A program made the translations under genes and the position numbers. Under the pieces are notes generated by a model. It was not told where the DNA came from and ran no database searches. It saw only the letters and a list, made by a program, of their open reading frames with translations. DNA of 16,068 bases from an uncultured Bacilli bacterium (GTDB taxonomy: Bacteria > Bacillota_I > Bacilli_A > RF39 > UBA660), in contig CANQRX010000025.1 of the NCBI GenBank assembly GCA_947626425.1, positions 1-16,068 of the forward strand, in the 5' to 3' direction. Positions 1 to 8,475 of the stretch are shown here, one piece after another. Numbering within the stretch: position 1 is the stretch's first letter; each line of letters starts with the position of its first letter.

Positions 1-528
1 ATATTCATCAATTAAAATTACAACTTTCTTTTGATGATACCTTTCTAACCATATTGATAATTGATATAACGAATCTTTATATTCACTATATTTTGCTTGA
101 CCACTTTTAATTCTTTTAAATTTATTTTTTTCATCTTCATCTAATACTTCTACAACATAACTTTTTTCCGTATATAGTTTTTCTATAAGCATTACAAACT
201 GTTCATATACTTCATCATAAGTATTTTGCTTTAAATTTTTAAAAGTTAAACTAATAACTGGGTAACTACCAAACTCACTAAAATATGGGCTTTTGGAAAT
301 GTATAAATCTTTAAATAAGTCTTTGTTATTTTCTTTTTTTTCAATATCAAAAAAATGTTCTAGCATTGACATAAATAATGTTTTACCAAATCTTCGTGGT
401 CTTGTGTATAACACCACGGTTGATTGGTTAGCTAATAAATCTTCAATAGCTTTAGTTTTATCAACATAATAACAATCGCCTCTTCTTAAATCACCAAAAT
501 TTTCTTTACCTATTGGATTAGCTCTCAT
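1..528 (-). CDS. AAA-ATPase-like / PD-(D/E)XK family protein, N-terminal part only (cut by window start)
   Basis: This is the N-terminal 176 codons of a third tandem member of the AAA-ATPase-like (PF09820-type) plus PD-(D/E)XK (PF08011-type) family. The start is ATG at 528-526, preceded by a very strong Shine-Dalgarno AAGGAGGT at 540-533. The visible part contains the family's degenerate P-loop RPRRFGKT at residues 43-50 and ends inside Walker B (ILIDEY) at the window edge, so the nuclease domain lies outside. Only 12 bases separate its start from the stop of the gene at 541-2184, so the two are probably co-transcribed. Bases 1-306 are identical to 3392-3697 in the second gene upstream, while the first ~70 codons differ (start MRANPIGKEN). 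That makes this gene a mosaic partner. The cellular role of the family is not established. Confidence 0.85.
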   Translation of the reverse strand, partial: MRANPIGKENFGDLRRGDCYYVDKTKAIEDLLANQSTVVLYTRPRRFGKTLFMSMLEHFFDIEKKENNKDLFKDLYISKSPYFSEFGSYPVISLTFKNLKQNTYDEVYEQFVMLIEKLYTEKSYVVEVLDEDEKNKFKRIKSGQAKYSEYKDSLYQLSIWLERYHQKKVVILIDEY

Positions 529-540
529 AAATACCTCCTT

Positions 541-2184
541 TTATCTAACAATACATTTTTTCCCACAGAATACTAAAGCATATTCTTTTATATTTTGGAC
601 TTTATCTAGTTGTAACTCTTTGTAGTATTCTTTTTCCTTCATTTGGTTTTTGGCAAGACTTGCTAAATTTTCCATATCAAGCTCATTATCAGCTATTTTA
701 AATTCAAAAATACAGCCAAAGCTTCGATCTTTTTTCTCAATTAAAACATCGAATCTTCCTAAGCCTCCTTCTCGGTTTGACTTAACTATATAATCGTTTA
801 ATAAAAAGTTTTGGAATATTCCTAACATATAACCGTGATAAAAATTTTCATAAGTATCCATGTAAGAAATACTTTCTAACATTTTATTTAAGTTATTTTC
901 CATTTCTTCTTTATTATTTTCTAATAAAGACTTTTCAAAATTATTAAGACATCTTCTTATTACACTGCTATCATCTATATAGGCATAACTAATAATATTA
1001 ACAATTAATTCTTTTACTTCTTTATTTGGTATTTTAACATAATAATTATTCTGATACCCTTCTTTAACTTTTTTATCGATTGTTAAATATCCTGAGGCAT
1101 ACATTAAATTTAAAATATTATCGATACTTTGTTTTTTGTCCAAATCTAAATAAGTTAATTTATTATTATAAATAAAATCGATACTATCTCCAGTTACTAA
1201 TTTTTCAATATCTATTTTATTTTCTTCATTTGTTTCACTTAATAATTTTATTATTAAGTCATTCCCCGAAGTATTTATCCAATAAGAATTTAAAATTTTT
1301 TCATCAGCATAATTTAAAATGTTCCATGGATTATAAATACTTATACCATTCATATTATATCCATCATAAAAATCTTTAACTTCACTTGTTAATTCTAAAC
1401 CATAATATTCTAATAATTCTTTGGTTTCCTTTTCTGTAAAGCCAAATGCTTCAAGGTAATTAGGACTCATCATATCACATACTTTTAAATTATTTAAGTC
1501 ACTGAAAATTGATTCTTTACTTACTCGTAAAACACCAGTTAGTATTCCCATTTTTAAGGAACTATTAGTTTTTAAACAAGCTGAAAAGACACTGCTGATT
1601 AAATTTACTACTTCCTTATAAAAACCATTCAAATAACCACATTGAATTGGGACATCATATTCATCAATTAAGATTATTACTTTTTCGTGATGATACCTTT
1701 CTAACCAGATGGATAATTGATATAACGAATCTTGGTAAGCTTCAAATTCGGCTTCGCCATTTTGAATTTTGAAAAAATGGTTTGTTTCTGATTCATTTAA
1801 AACTTCTTTAACATATTCTTTACTATTATATAATTTTATAATCATTAATTTAAAATGATTATAAACACTTTCATAAGTATTTTGCTTTAAATTTTTAAAA
1901 GTTAAACTAATAACTGGGTAACTACCAAACTCACTAAAATATGGGCTTTTGGAAATGTATAAGCCATTAAATAAATCTTGGTTAATTTCTTTTTTTTCAA
2001 TATCAAAAAAATGTTCTAACATTGACATAAATAATGTTTTACCGAATCTTCGAGGTCTTGTGTATAACACAACATCACTACCATTTTTTAATAGTTCTTC
2101 AATGGATGATGTTTTATCAACATAATAACAATTTTCTTGAATTAATTTCTGAAAATTATCTTTTCCAACTGGTATTTTTTTCAT
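541..2184 (-). CDS. AAA-ATPase-like / PD-(D/E)XK nuclease-like fusion protein (copy 1)
   Basis: A 547-residue protein with a predicted P-loop ATPase module and a C-terminal PD-(D/E)XK-type nuclease-like domain. The motifs seen are RPRRFGKT at residues 43-50 (the family's variant Walker A), VIILIDEY at 169-176 (Walker B, D174/E175), and GRFDVLI at 476-482 followed by FEFKI at 493-497, giving D479, E494 and K496 as the likely nuclease triad. No signal peptide or membrane segment is visible, so it is probably cytosolic. Length is typical for the family. The start is ATG 2184 with an AGAGGGA ribosome site at 2191-2197. The 5' 313 bases and a ~300-base 3' block are almost identical to the copy at 2276-3919, with divergent blocks between. 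It has its own promoter and reads directly into the partial gene at 1-528. The family is widely amplified in gut anaerobes but its substrate is unknown; I do not assign a function beyond nucleotide-dependent nucleic-acid processing as a guess. Confidence 0.85.
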   Translation of the reverse strand: MKKIPVGKDNFQKLIQENCYYVDKTSSIEELLKNGSDVVLYTRPRRFGKTLFMSMLEHFFDIEKKEINQDLFNGLYISKSPYFSEFGSYPVISLTFKNLKQNTYESVYNHFKLMIIKLYNSKEYVKEVLNESETNHFFKIQNGEAEFEAYQDSLYQLSIWLERYHHEKVIILIDEYDVPIQCGYLNGFYKEVVNLISSVFSACLKTNSSLKMGILTGVLRVSKESIFSDLNNLKVCDMMSPNYLEAFGFTEKETKELLEYYGLELTSEVKDFYDGYNMNGISIYNPWNILNYADEKILNSYWINTSGNDLIIKLLSETNEENKIDIEKLVTGDSIDFIYNNKLTYLDLDKKQSIDNILNLMYASGYLTIDKKVKEGYQNNYYVKIPNKEVKELIVNIISYAYIDDSSVIRRCLNNFEKSLLENNKEEMENNLNKMLESISYMDTYENFYHGYMLGIFQNFLLNDYIVKSNREGGLGRFDVLIEKKDRSFGCIFEFKIADNELDMENLASLAKNQMKEKEYYKELQLDKVQNIKEYALVFCGKKCIVR

Positions 2185-2209
2185 GAATTATCCCTCTTTT
2201 CTTGTTATA

Positions 2210-2238
2210 ATTTTAGCAAATATTATTTTAAAGCACAA
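2210..2238 (-). promoter_or_regulatory. Predicted promoter of AAA/PD-(D/E)XK copy 1
   Basis: On the minus strand TTGTGC (2238-2233), a 17-base spacer and TAAAAT (2215-2210) precede the ribosome site. The same arrangement lies upstream of copy 2, so the promoter was duplicated with the gene; about 53 of the 56 bases upstream of the two start codons are identical. Confidence 0.5.
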
Positions 2239-2245
2239 GAGAAGG

Positions 2246-2267
2246 AAAAAATAGGATTAATTCCTAT
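2246..2267 (-). terminator. Rho-independent terminator of AAA/PD-(D/E)XK copy 2
   Basis: Minus-strand stem ATAGGA / TCCTAT (2267-2262 with 2256-2251) with a 5-base loop, followed by a run of T (2250-2246). It lies 8 bases after the stop of the 2276-3919 gene, so that gene is probably its own transcription unit. Confidence 0.7.
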
Positions 2268-2275
2268 CTTCGCTT

Positions 2276-3919
2276 TTATCTAACAATGCACTTTTTCCCA
2301 CAGAATACTAAGGCATATTCTTTTATATTTTCAACTTTGTCTAATTGTAATTCTTTGTAGTATTCTTTTTCTTTCATTTGCTTTTTTGCTTTCAAAGATT
2401 CTTCTTCCATCTCAGTTTCACTTTCTACAATTTTAAATTCAAAAATGCAGCCAAAACTTCGATCTTTTTTCTCAATTAATACATCAAATCTTCCTAAGCC
2501 TCCTTCACGATTAGACTTAACTATATAATCGTTTAATAAAAAGTTTTGAAATATTCCTAACATATAACCGTGATAAAAATTTTCATAAGTATCCATGTAA
2601 GAAATACTTTCTAACATTTTATTTAAGTTATTTTCCATTTCTTCTTTATTATTTTCTAATAAAGACTTTTCAAAATTATTAAGACATCTTCTTATTACAC
2701 TGCTATCATCTATATAGGCATAACTAATAATATTAATAATTAATTCTTTTACTTCTTTATTTGGTATTTTAACATAATAATTATTCTGATACCCTTCTTT
2801 AACTTTTTTATCGATTGTTAAATATCCTGAGGCATACATTAAGTTTAAAATATTATCGATACTTTGTTTTTTATCCAAATCTAAATAAGTTAATTTATCA
2901 TTGTAAATAAACTCAATACTTTCTCCAGTTGTTAATTTTTCAATTTCGATTTTATTTTCTTCTTTTGTTTCACTTAATAATTTTATTACTAAATCATTTC
3001 CCGAAGTATTTACCCAGTATGACATTAATTCATGTTCTTGAGCATATTTTAAAATATCCCATGGATTATAGATACTTACTCCATTCATATTATATCCATC
3101 ATAAAAATCTTTAACATCTCTCGTTAATTCTAAGTCATAATATTCTAATAATTCTTTGGTTTCCTTTTCTGTAAAACCAAAGGATTCGGTATATCTTTTA
3201 CTCATCATATCAACAACATCTAAATTATTTAAGTCACTGAAAATCGATTCTTTGCTTACTCGTAAAACACCGGTTAATATTCCCATCTTTAAAGAATTAT
3301 TGGTTTTTAAGCAAGCCGAAAAGACACTGCTGATTAAATTTACTACTTCCTTATAAAAACCATTCAAATAACCACTTTGAATAGGTGCATCATATTCATC
3401 AATTAAAATTACAACTTTCTTTTGATGATACCTTTCTAACCATATTGATAATTGATATAACGAATCTTTATATTCACTATATTTTGCTTGACCACTTTTA
3501 ATTCTTTTAAATTTATTTTTTTCATCTTCATCTAATACTTCTACAACATAACTTTTTTCCGTATATAGTTTTTCTATAAGCATTACAAACTGTTCATATA
3601 CTTCATCATAAGTATTTTGCTTTAAATTTTTAAAAGTTAAACTAATAACTGGGTAACTACCAAACTCACTAAAATATGGGCTTTTGGAAATGTATAAGCC
3701 ATTAAATAAATCTTGGTTAATTTCTTTTTTTTCAATATCAAAAAAATGTTCTAACATTGACATAAATAATGTTTTACCGAATCTTCGAGGTCTTGTGTAT
3801 AACACAACATCACTACCATTTTTTAATAGTTCTTCAATGGATGATGTTTTATCAACATAATAACAATTTTCTTGAATTAATTTCTGAAAATTATCTTTTC
3901 CAACCGGTATTTTTTTCAT
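2276..3919 (-). CDS. AAA-ATPase-like / PD-(D/E)XK nuclease-like fusion protein (copy 2)
   Basis: A 547-residue tandem paralogue of the 541-2184 gene with the same motif layout: RPRRFGKT at 43-50, Walker B VVILIDEYD near 169-177, and C-terminal GRFDVLI...FEFKI with D479, E494 and K496. ATG 3919 has an AGAGGGA ribosome site. This copy is a visible chimera. From 3607 to 3919 it matches copy 1 with one difference in 313 bases, and from 3392 to 3697 it is identical to the partial gene at 1-306. The block near 2520-2845 again matches copy 1 almost perfectly, while the intervening and terminal blocks differ by many substitutions. This is what repeated gene conversion or unequal crossing-over between tandem copies produces. 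The reading frame is intact and all predicted catalytic residues are kept, which suggests selection for function. The role is unknown. Confidence 0.85.
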   Translation of the reverse strand: MKKIPVGKDNFQKLIQENCYYVDKTSSIEELLKNGSDVVLYTRPRRFGKTLFMSMLEHFFDIEKKEINQDLFNGLYISKSPYFSEFGSYPVISLTFKNLKQNTYDEVYEQFVMLIEKLYTEKSYVVEVLDEDEKNKFKRIKSGQAKYSEYKDSLYQLSIWLERYHQKKVVILIDEYDAPIQSGYLNGFYKEVVNLISSVFSACLKTNNSLKMGILTGVLRVSKESIFSDLNNLDVVDMMSKRYTESFGFTEKETKELLEYYDLELTRDVKDFYDGYNMNGVSIYNPWDILKYAQEHELMSYWVNTSGNDLVIKLLSETKEENKIEIEKLTTGESIEFIYNDKLTYLDLDKKQSIDNILNLMYASGYLTIDKKVKEGYQNNYYVKIPNKEVKELIINIISYAYIDDSSVIRRCLNNFEKSLLENNKEEMENNLNKMLESISYMDTYENFYHGYMLGIFQNFLLNDYIVKSNREGGLGRFDVLIEKKDRSFGCIFEFKIVESETEMEEESLKAKKQMKEKEYYKELQLDKVENIKEYALVFCGKKCIVR

Positions 3920-3944
3920 GAATTATCCCTCTTCTCTTGTTATA

Positions 3945-3973
3945 ATTTTAACAAATATTATTTTAAAGCTCAA
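3945..3973 (-). promoter_or_regulatory. Predicted promoter of AAA/PD-(D/E)XK copy 2 with overlapping palindrome
   Basis: Minus-strand TTGAGC (3973-3968), a 17-base spacer and TAAAAT (3950-3945). A perfect palindrome CTCAAG-A-CTTGAG at 3969-3981 overlaps the -35 hexamer and is absent from the otherwise duplicated promoter of copy 1. It could be an operator, but that is inference. Confidence 0.5.
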
Positions 3974-4024
3974 GACTTGAGGTGATTGATATTTCATTTA
4001 AAATCATGTTAAAATCCTTAGCTA

Positions 4025-6145
4025 TTAAGAATGAACTGATTTTTTATTATATTTTTTGATTAAATGTTGAATATCTCTTAAACCGTATTTTTCATAGTTG
4101 CTTTCTTCTAAAAGCTTTTCGTAATCAATTTCATTATTTTCTAAGTTTTCTTCAATGTATTTTAAAGCGATTTGTCTACTTATTGATTGGTAAGGTAAAA
4201 TAGCATCAATTCGACCAACTAGTTCTTTAGAAAGAACCGCATCTAAACCGTCATTAGCTTGATTGGTAAAACCAATTTTGTCGCCTATTTTTATATTGCT
4301 TGTTAAAAAGATATAGGTATGATTAAAGTGAATTATATTACCTAAACTATCAGTGATGAAACCTTCATCTAATATTTGTAAAAGTAAATTTAAAACTTTG
4401 GGATGGGCTTTTTCAATTTCATCAAATAAAACAGTTGCATAAGGTTGTTCTAATAGTTCCTGAAAAACATAGGGTTTGCCATAGCCAACATACCCACTTG
4501 GGGCGCCAAGAAGACGGTTAATACTTTCTTCTAAATGATACTCACTCATATCAATTCGAATTAGTTTGGTTTTTAGGACATCACTAATAATTTTAACTGT
4601 TTGGGTCTTTCCCACTCCACTTCCACCAACGAGTAAAAAGCTAGTTCCATTTTGCCCATGAACTTCCATGGTTTCTAAAAGCTTATTTAAAACTTCATCT
4701 TGGCCTTTAATTTTTTGAAATAAATTTTGTTTTAAATTAGCAATAATTTCTTCATTACTTTTTCTAATTATTAATTTTGTTTTACTTTCAATGACTTCTA
4801 AAATATCGTCTTTAGTCATTGTTAAATTAAGATGGTTTTCATCGTTGTTTAAAATTTCTTGTTCTTTTTTAGCAATTTTTAAAGCATCTTGGTAATAACC
4901 TTGTTTTAAGAGTTTTTCTTTTTTCATAATAACTTTTTTTAATTCGCTTTGTTTTTGATGAAGATCTTTACTTTTAAATTTAATTTTAGCACAGACGGAA
5001 TCGAGTAAATCAATTGTTTTATCTGGGTTATTTTTGGTAAAGATATATTTATTGGCTAAAGTTATTAAGTCAGTTAAGTTTTCAGTAGTTAATTTTATTT
5101 TATAATGTTGTTCATAACTAGGTTTGATGCTTTTTAAAATTTCGTGCATATCACTTTCATTAGGTTCTTCAATGATAATATGTTCAAAACGACGATCTAA
5201 GGCTTTATCAACCGCAATATTTTCATGATATTCTTGCAAAGTTGTAGAACCAATTACTTTAATTTCCCCACGTGCTAGGTAAGGTTTTAGAATATCACTG
5301 GCACAGATGGCACCTTCTGCCCCACCAGCTTTAACCATACAATGGATTTCATCAATAAAAATAATAATGTTTTTTTCTTTAATTACTTCTTTAATGATTT
5401 TGGTTAAACGTTCTTCAAACTCACCACGATATTTAGTCCCGGCAACTAAAGACCCCATTTCCAGTTCATAAATTTCCATGTTTTGTAATTCTAAAGGAAC
5501 TTCTTTGCAAACAATTCGTCTTGCTAATTCTTCGACTAAAGCGGTTTTTCCAACACCAGCTTTCCCAATTAACAACGGATTATTTTTTTGTTTTCGAAGT
5601 AAAGTTTCAATCATCATTTCGATTTCATTTTCTCGACCCACCAAAACATTTTTTTTGTTACATTTGCCAGTTAAATGAATACCAATTTTCGTTATTTCTA
5701 AGTTTTTTTTCTTTTTTTCAGTTACAACATTTTCTTTTAATTCTTCATAGAGATTGTCTAAATCAATATCTAAAGCCATCATGACACGGATGGCAACACC
5801 ATCTCCTTCTTCAAGCATGGCAAAAAGTAAGTGGCTAATCAAGACTTTACCTTGGTTTGTCTCGGCCGCTTCATTTAAGGCAACTTCCAAAACGCGTTTT
5901 AACATTGGGGTATAAAGATTAAGTTCTGAAGCTTTTGAAGCATGCCCCACCAAAGTTTCTAATTCATTTTGGAAATTTTCATAAGTTAAACCAAAATCTT
6001 GGCATATCTGACTTTCTAAGGTATCGCTTTTTAAAATAGCTAATAATAAATGTTCAGTACCAACATAGGGATGCCTTAAGTTATAACGGATTTTTTCCGC
6101 TTCCTTTAATAAATCACTAATTTCATATCCAAAATTATAGAACAT
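4025..6145 (-). CDS. clpC: ClpC-like AAA+ unfoldase, C-terminally shortened
   Basis: A 706-residue Hsp100 unfoldase that would feed substrates to ClpP. Two Clp_N repeats (about 1-140) precede D1 (Walker A GKAGVGKT 194-201, Walker B FIDEIH 263-268, pore loop KYR near 238-240, DRRF 317-320). A short UVR-like middle domain (about 395-437) marks ClpC rather than ClpB or ClpA. D2 follows with GGSGVGKT 507-514, LFDEIEKAH 573-581 and pore loop GYVGY 551-555. IGF at 624-626 is the expected ClpP-docking loop. The D2 small domain stops soon after the sensor-2-like YGLR (687-690), leaving the protein about 100 residues shorter than typical ClpC (~810). In the second N-repeat the position of B. subtilis Glu106 appears to be Ser104, while the Glu32 equivalent (Glu31) is kept. 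ATG 6145 follows AGGAGG (6156-6151). No ctsR, mcsA or mcsB is adjacent, so this may be a secondary ClpC. Confidence 0.9.
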   Translation of the reverse strand: MFYNFGYEISDLLKEAEKIRYNLRHPYVGTEHLLLAILKSDTLESQICQDFGLTYENFQNELETLVGHASKASELNLYTPMLKRVLEVALNEAAETNQGKVLISHLLFAMLEEGDGVAIRVMMALDIDLDNLYEELKENVVTEKKKKNLEITKIGIHLTGKCNKKNVLVGRENEIEMMIETLLRKQKNNPLLIGKAGVGKTALVEELARRIVCKEVPLELQNMEIYELEMGSLVAGTKYRGEFEERLTKIIKEVIKEKNIIIFIDEIHCMVKAGGAEGAICASDILKPYLARGEIKVIGSTTLQEYHENIAVDKALDRRFEHIIIEEPNESDMHEILKSIKPSYEQHYKIKLTTENLTDLITLANKYIFTKNNPDKTIDLLDSVCAKIKFKSKDLHQKQSELKKVIMKKEKLLKQGYYQDALKIAKKEQEILNNDENHLNLTMTKDDILEVIESKTKLIIRKSNEEIIANLKQNLFQKIKGQDEVLNKLLETMEVHGQNGTSFLLVGGSGVGKTQTVKIISDVLKTKLIRIDMSEYHLEESINRLLGAPSGYVGYGKPYVFQELLEQPYATVLFDEIEKAHPKVLNLLLQILDEGFITDSLGNIIHFNHTYIFLTSNIKIGDKIGFTNQANDGLDAVLSKELVGRIDAILPYQSISRQIALKYIEENLENNEIDYEKLLEESNYEKYGLRDIQHLIKKYNKKSVHS

Positions 6146-6222
6146 AAAACCCTCCTTTTATATTTATATGTAAATTATGATTTTTTTAAGAGCATTTTAT
6201 TCAGTACTTGGAAAAATTAATT

Positions 6223-6256
6223 AAAAAAACGACTAGTTTTAAAACTAATTGTCGTT
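6223..6256 (-). terminator. Rho-independent terminator after the signal peptidase gene
   Basis: Minus-strand stem formed by AACGAC (6256-6251) plus AGTTTT and AAAACT plus GTCGTT (to 6228), with a small bulge on one arm and a 7-T run (6229-6223). The 5' arm overlaps the last codons and the stop of the signal peptidase gene. Confidence 0.65.
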
Positions 6257-7090
6257 TGTTTTTTTCTTCTTTCGCGTTCTTTGCCGTTTTTTAGGTAATT
6301 GCTCATCATTTTCCGGTTTTAATTTTGGCAAATCATTCTTGTTTTTATTACCAACTGAGATAACAACCGAGTGCTTATAAAACGGATCAACTTCATTACT
6401 ATTTCGTTTTGGTTTATAACGAGATGCTAAGCGTTGTTCAATTAAGCGTTGTTTAGTTTTTTCATCTTCTTGGAAGGCTTCTTCAATAGATGTTAAAGCA
6501 TCGACATCTTTTTCAACTTCTTTAAGTTTAAATAATTTCATTATATCACTTAAAATAATTAAGAAAGCAGGTATTACGACAACGATTAACCAACCACCTT
6601 TCGTGGTTAAAAAGCTTTGGATTCTTCCTAATTGAGGAATTTTGATTAAAACTTTTCCTAAAACATTTTCATAAGGTACTAAACTTGCATCTGGACTTAA
6701 ATTGTTGTCACCTTGGGTTTGAAATGATTTACCATTTTCATCTTCTTTGATCGAGATAACCCGATGGGTTATGGTCATTCCTTTGGAAATTGTGGAAGTT
6801 GATATAAAAGTTATAACGTCCCCGACTTTAATTTTATTGGGATTATTTACTTTAACATTAACAATTACATCGTAGATTTTTAAGTTTGGTTCCATACTTG
6901 GCGAGACAATGGTATATAAGCCAAAAGCAGGTTTATAATTGCTATTATTTTTGCCAATAACGCGCGTGGAAACAAAATAATAAAGTAATAAAGAGGCCAC
7001 GATTAATAAAAGAACAAAAAGAGTCCAAGAAATAACTCTAGATATAAACTTAACTTTATGATTAAATGAACTATACTTACTTTTTTTCAT
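6245..7090 (-). CDS. Type I signal peptidase, ER-type/S26B (SipW-like), with basic cytosolic tail
   Basis: A 281-residue membrane serine protease that would remove signal peptides from exported proteins. A positively charged N-terminus and a membrane segment (about 20-40) lead to the catalytic Ser65 in the box SPSMEP (63-68). KVGDVITF (88-95) follows, then THRV with His109 (108-111) and QGDNN (126-130). The Ser/His arrangement, rather than Ser/Lys, places it in the archaeal/ER-type S26B group that includes B. subtilis SipW. A second membrane segment spans about 167-184. After it comes a ~90-residue charged tail ending in a strongly basic Arg/Lys-rich stretch (about 268-279), which SipW (~190 aa) lacks and which should be cytosolic. 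ATG 7090 has a GAGAGGA ribosome site. The gene stands alone between a promoter and a terminator. The surface proteins at 11578-12923 and 14755-16068 are conceivable substrates, but this is not shown. Confidence 0.88.
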   Translation of the reverse strand: MKKSKYSSFNHKVKFISRVISWTLFVLLLIVASLLLYYFVSTRVIGKNNSNYKPAFGLYTIVSPSMEPNLKIYDVIVNVKVNNPNKIKVGDVITFISTSTISKGMTITHRVISIKEDENGKSFQTQGDNNLSPDASLVPYENVLGKVLIKIPQLGRIQSFLTTKGGWLIVVVIPAFLIILSDIMKLFKLKEVEKDVDALTSIEEAFQEDEKTKQRLIEQRLASRYKPKRNSNEVDPFYKHSVVISVGNKNKNDLPKLKPENDEQLPKKRQRTRKKKKTNDN

Positions 7091-7125
7091 ACTTAAGTTC
7101 CTCTCTATTCTTTCTACTATATATA

Positions 7126-7154
7126 ATTATAATCAAATAAAAGGGAAAAAACAA
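7126..7154 (-). promoter_or_regulatory. Predicted promoter of the signal peptidase gene
   Basis: Minus-strand TTGTTT (7154-7149), a 17-base spacer and TATAAT (7131-7126), 35 bases before the start codon. The rest of the gap (7155-7263) is AT-rich and holds no clear terminator for the upstream histidine kinase gene. Confidence 0.5.
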
Positions 7155-7263
7155 GAAAAAAGACGCGAAAGGTCGAGGTTGATATTATTATTTACAATTA
7201 TATAAGATTTTAGGGAAAATTTCACTTTACACCCTTTAACATACCCAGATGGAAAAAATATAT

Positions 7264-8475
7264 TCAAAATTTGTAATATTTTATCGTAAAAGTCGTTCCG
7301 GATTGATTAGAAGAAACAGTAATTTGGCCATTGTCCTGTTTAATTATTTCTTGGGCAAGGGATAAACCAATGCCATTACTTTCCCAATTTTGATTTTTAC
7401 TTTGATAAAAACGTTTAAAAATATGGGGTAAATCTTCTTTACTAATTCCTTTTCCCCAATCTCTTATTTTTATTTCGATGTAAGGATTGTATTCACAAAA
7501 AGTAATTAAAATAGAACTGTTTTCAAAGGAATGTTCAAGGCTATTTTTCAAAATATTTGTTAAAGCTTCCCTTTCCCAACGTTCATCACAAGTTAAGAAA
7601 ACTTTTTCTAAGCCCATTATTTTTATTTGAATATTTTTTAAATCACAGATGGAAGAAACATTTTTAACAACTTCGGTTAATAAGTTTTTAGCTGCAATTT
7701 TCTTTCTTTTAAAAGTAATTGTCTCAGCATCAAACTTGGATAATTTAAGAAGGGTTTGCACCAAAAAATTAATGTTGGTGATTTCCCTTTTTATATCGCT
7801 TAAAAATTCTTGGCGAGTTTCCATGGCCATCGATGGATTAGTAATTAAATTATCTAACATAATTAATATAGAAGTTAAAGGGGTTTTTAATTGATGCGAA
7901 ATATCTTCTAAAGATTTTTGTAACTTTAATTTATCTTGATGCGAGTTTTCAGCACTTTCTTTAAGCATAATGGTAATTTTATAAAGTTCAGTTTTTAAAA
8001 TGGATAATTCATCTTCCCGCATTTCAGGAATTTCTAAAGAATAATTTCGGTTATTAATTTGATTTATATATTTAGTTATTTTTTTTAATTCAGTATTTAT
8101 TTGCCTGTTATAGAAAACAAAAATGATTAAAATAAGTCCTAAAAAGCAAAGGATGATTAAAATATTTTTATAGATAATGTTTCTTTTAATTTGGTTATTT
8201 TCATTTACCAAAGCTTCATTTTCAAGGTCAATTCCATATTTGGCAAAATTAGAAGAAACCTTTGGTTCACTGTTTAAAATGGTAATTATTTCGGATTCAC
8301 TTATGTTTGGATATTTTTCAGTAATTTTTAAAATAATGCCCGCGAGTTGTTTATTATAATTTTGATTGATAATTTTTAATTCTTTTAAGTTGAGGAGGAT
8401 GGAAATACAACTTGTAAAAATGGTAAAAAGCAAAATTAGTTTTAAACTTCTTTTTAAATAAATATTATTTTTCAT
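7264..8475 (-). CDS. Sensor histidine kinase of a two-component system
   Basis: A membrane histidine kinase of 403 residues that would phosphorylate the regulator encoded just upstream. Segments: TM1 about 9-28, an extracytoplasmic sensor loop of ~75 residues, TM2 about 104-122, a HAMP-like linker, then the dimerisation/phosphoacceptor box DISHQLKTP with His194. The ATP-binding domain carries an N box with Asn311 (ILKNSLEH), G1 DWGKG (339-343), an F-box-like HIFKRFY and G2 GIGL (368-371). I chose ATG 8475, which overlaps the regulator gene by 11 bases and suggests translational coupling. A TTG at 8490 would add five residues but sits directly against its only SD-like sequence (AAAGGA). The stop is TGA. 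The signal is unknown. Short-loop kinases of this layout often sense envelope stress or peptide antibiotics, but no ABC exporter of that type is adjacent. Confidence 0.88.
   Translation of the reverse strand: MKNNIYLKRSLKLILLFTIFTSCISILLNLKELKIINQNYNKQLAGIILKITEKYPNISESEIITILNSEPKVSSNFAKYGIDLENEALVNENNQIKRNIIYKNILIILCFLGLILIIFVFYNRQINTELKKITKYINQINNRNYSLEIPEMREDELSILKTELYKITIMLKESAENSHQDKLKLQKSLEDISHQLKTPLTSILIMLDNLITNPSMAMETRQEFLSDIKREITNINFLVQTLLKLSKFDAETITFKRKKIAAKNLLTEVVKNVSSICDLKNIQIKIMGLEKVFLTCDERWEREALTNILKNSLEHSFENSSILITFCEYNPYIEIKIRDWGKGISKEDLPHIFKRFYQSKNQNWESNGIGLSLAQEIIKQDNGQITVSSNQSGTTFTIKYYKF

Noticed and set aside
1..3919. Transposon or insertion-sequence array
   Set aside because: The repeats are within coding genes of an ATPase/nuclease-like family. 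I saw no terminal inverted repeats, target-site duplications or transposase motif.
5478..5784. Plus-strand open frames inside the ClpC gene and other genes
   Set aside because: They lie antisense to well-supported genes, have low-complexity translations and no ribosome sites or family motifs.
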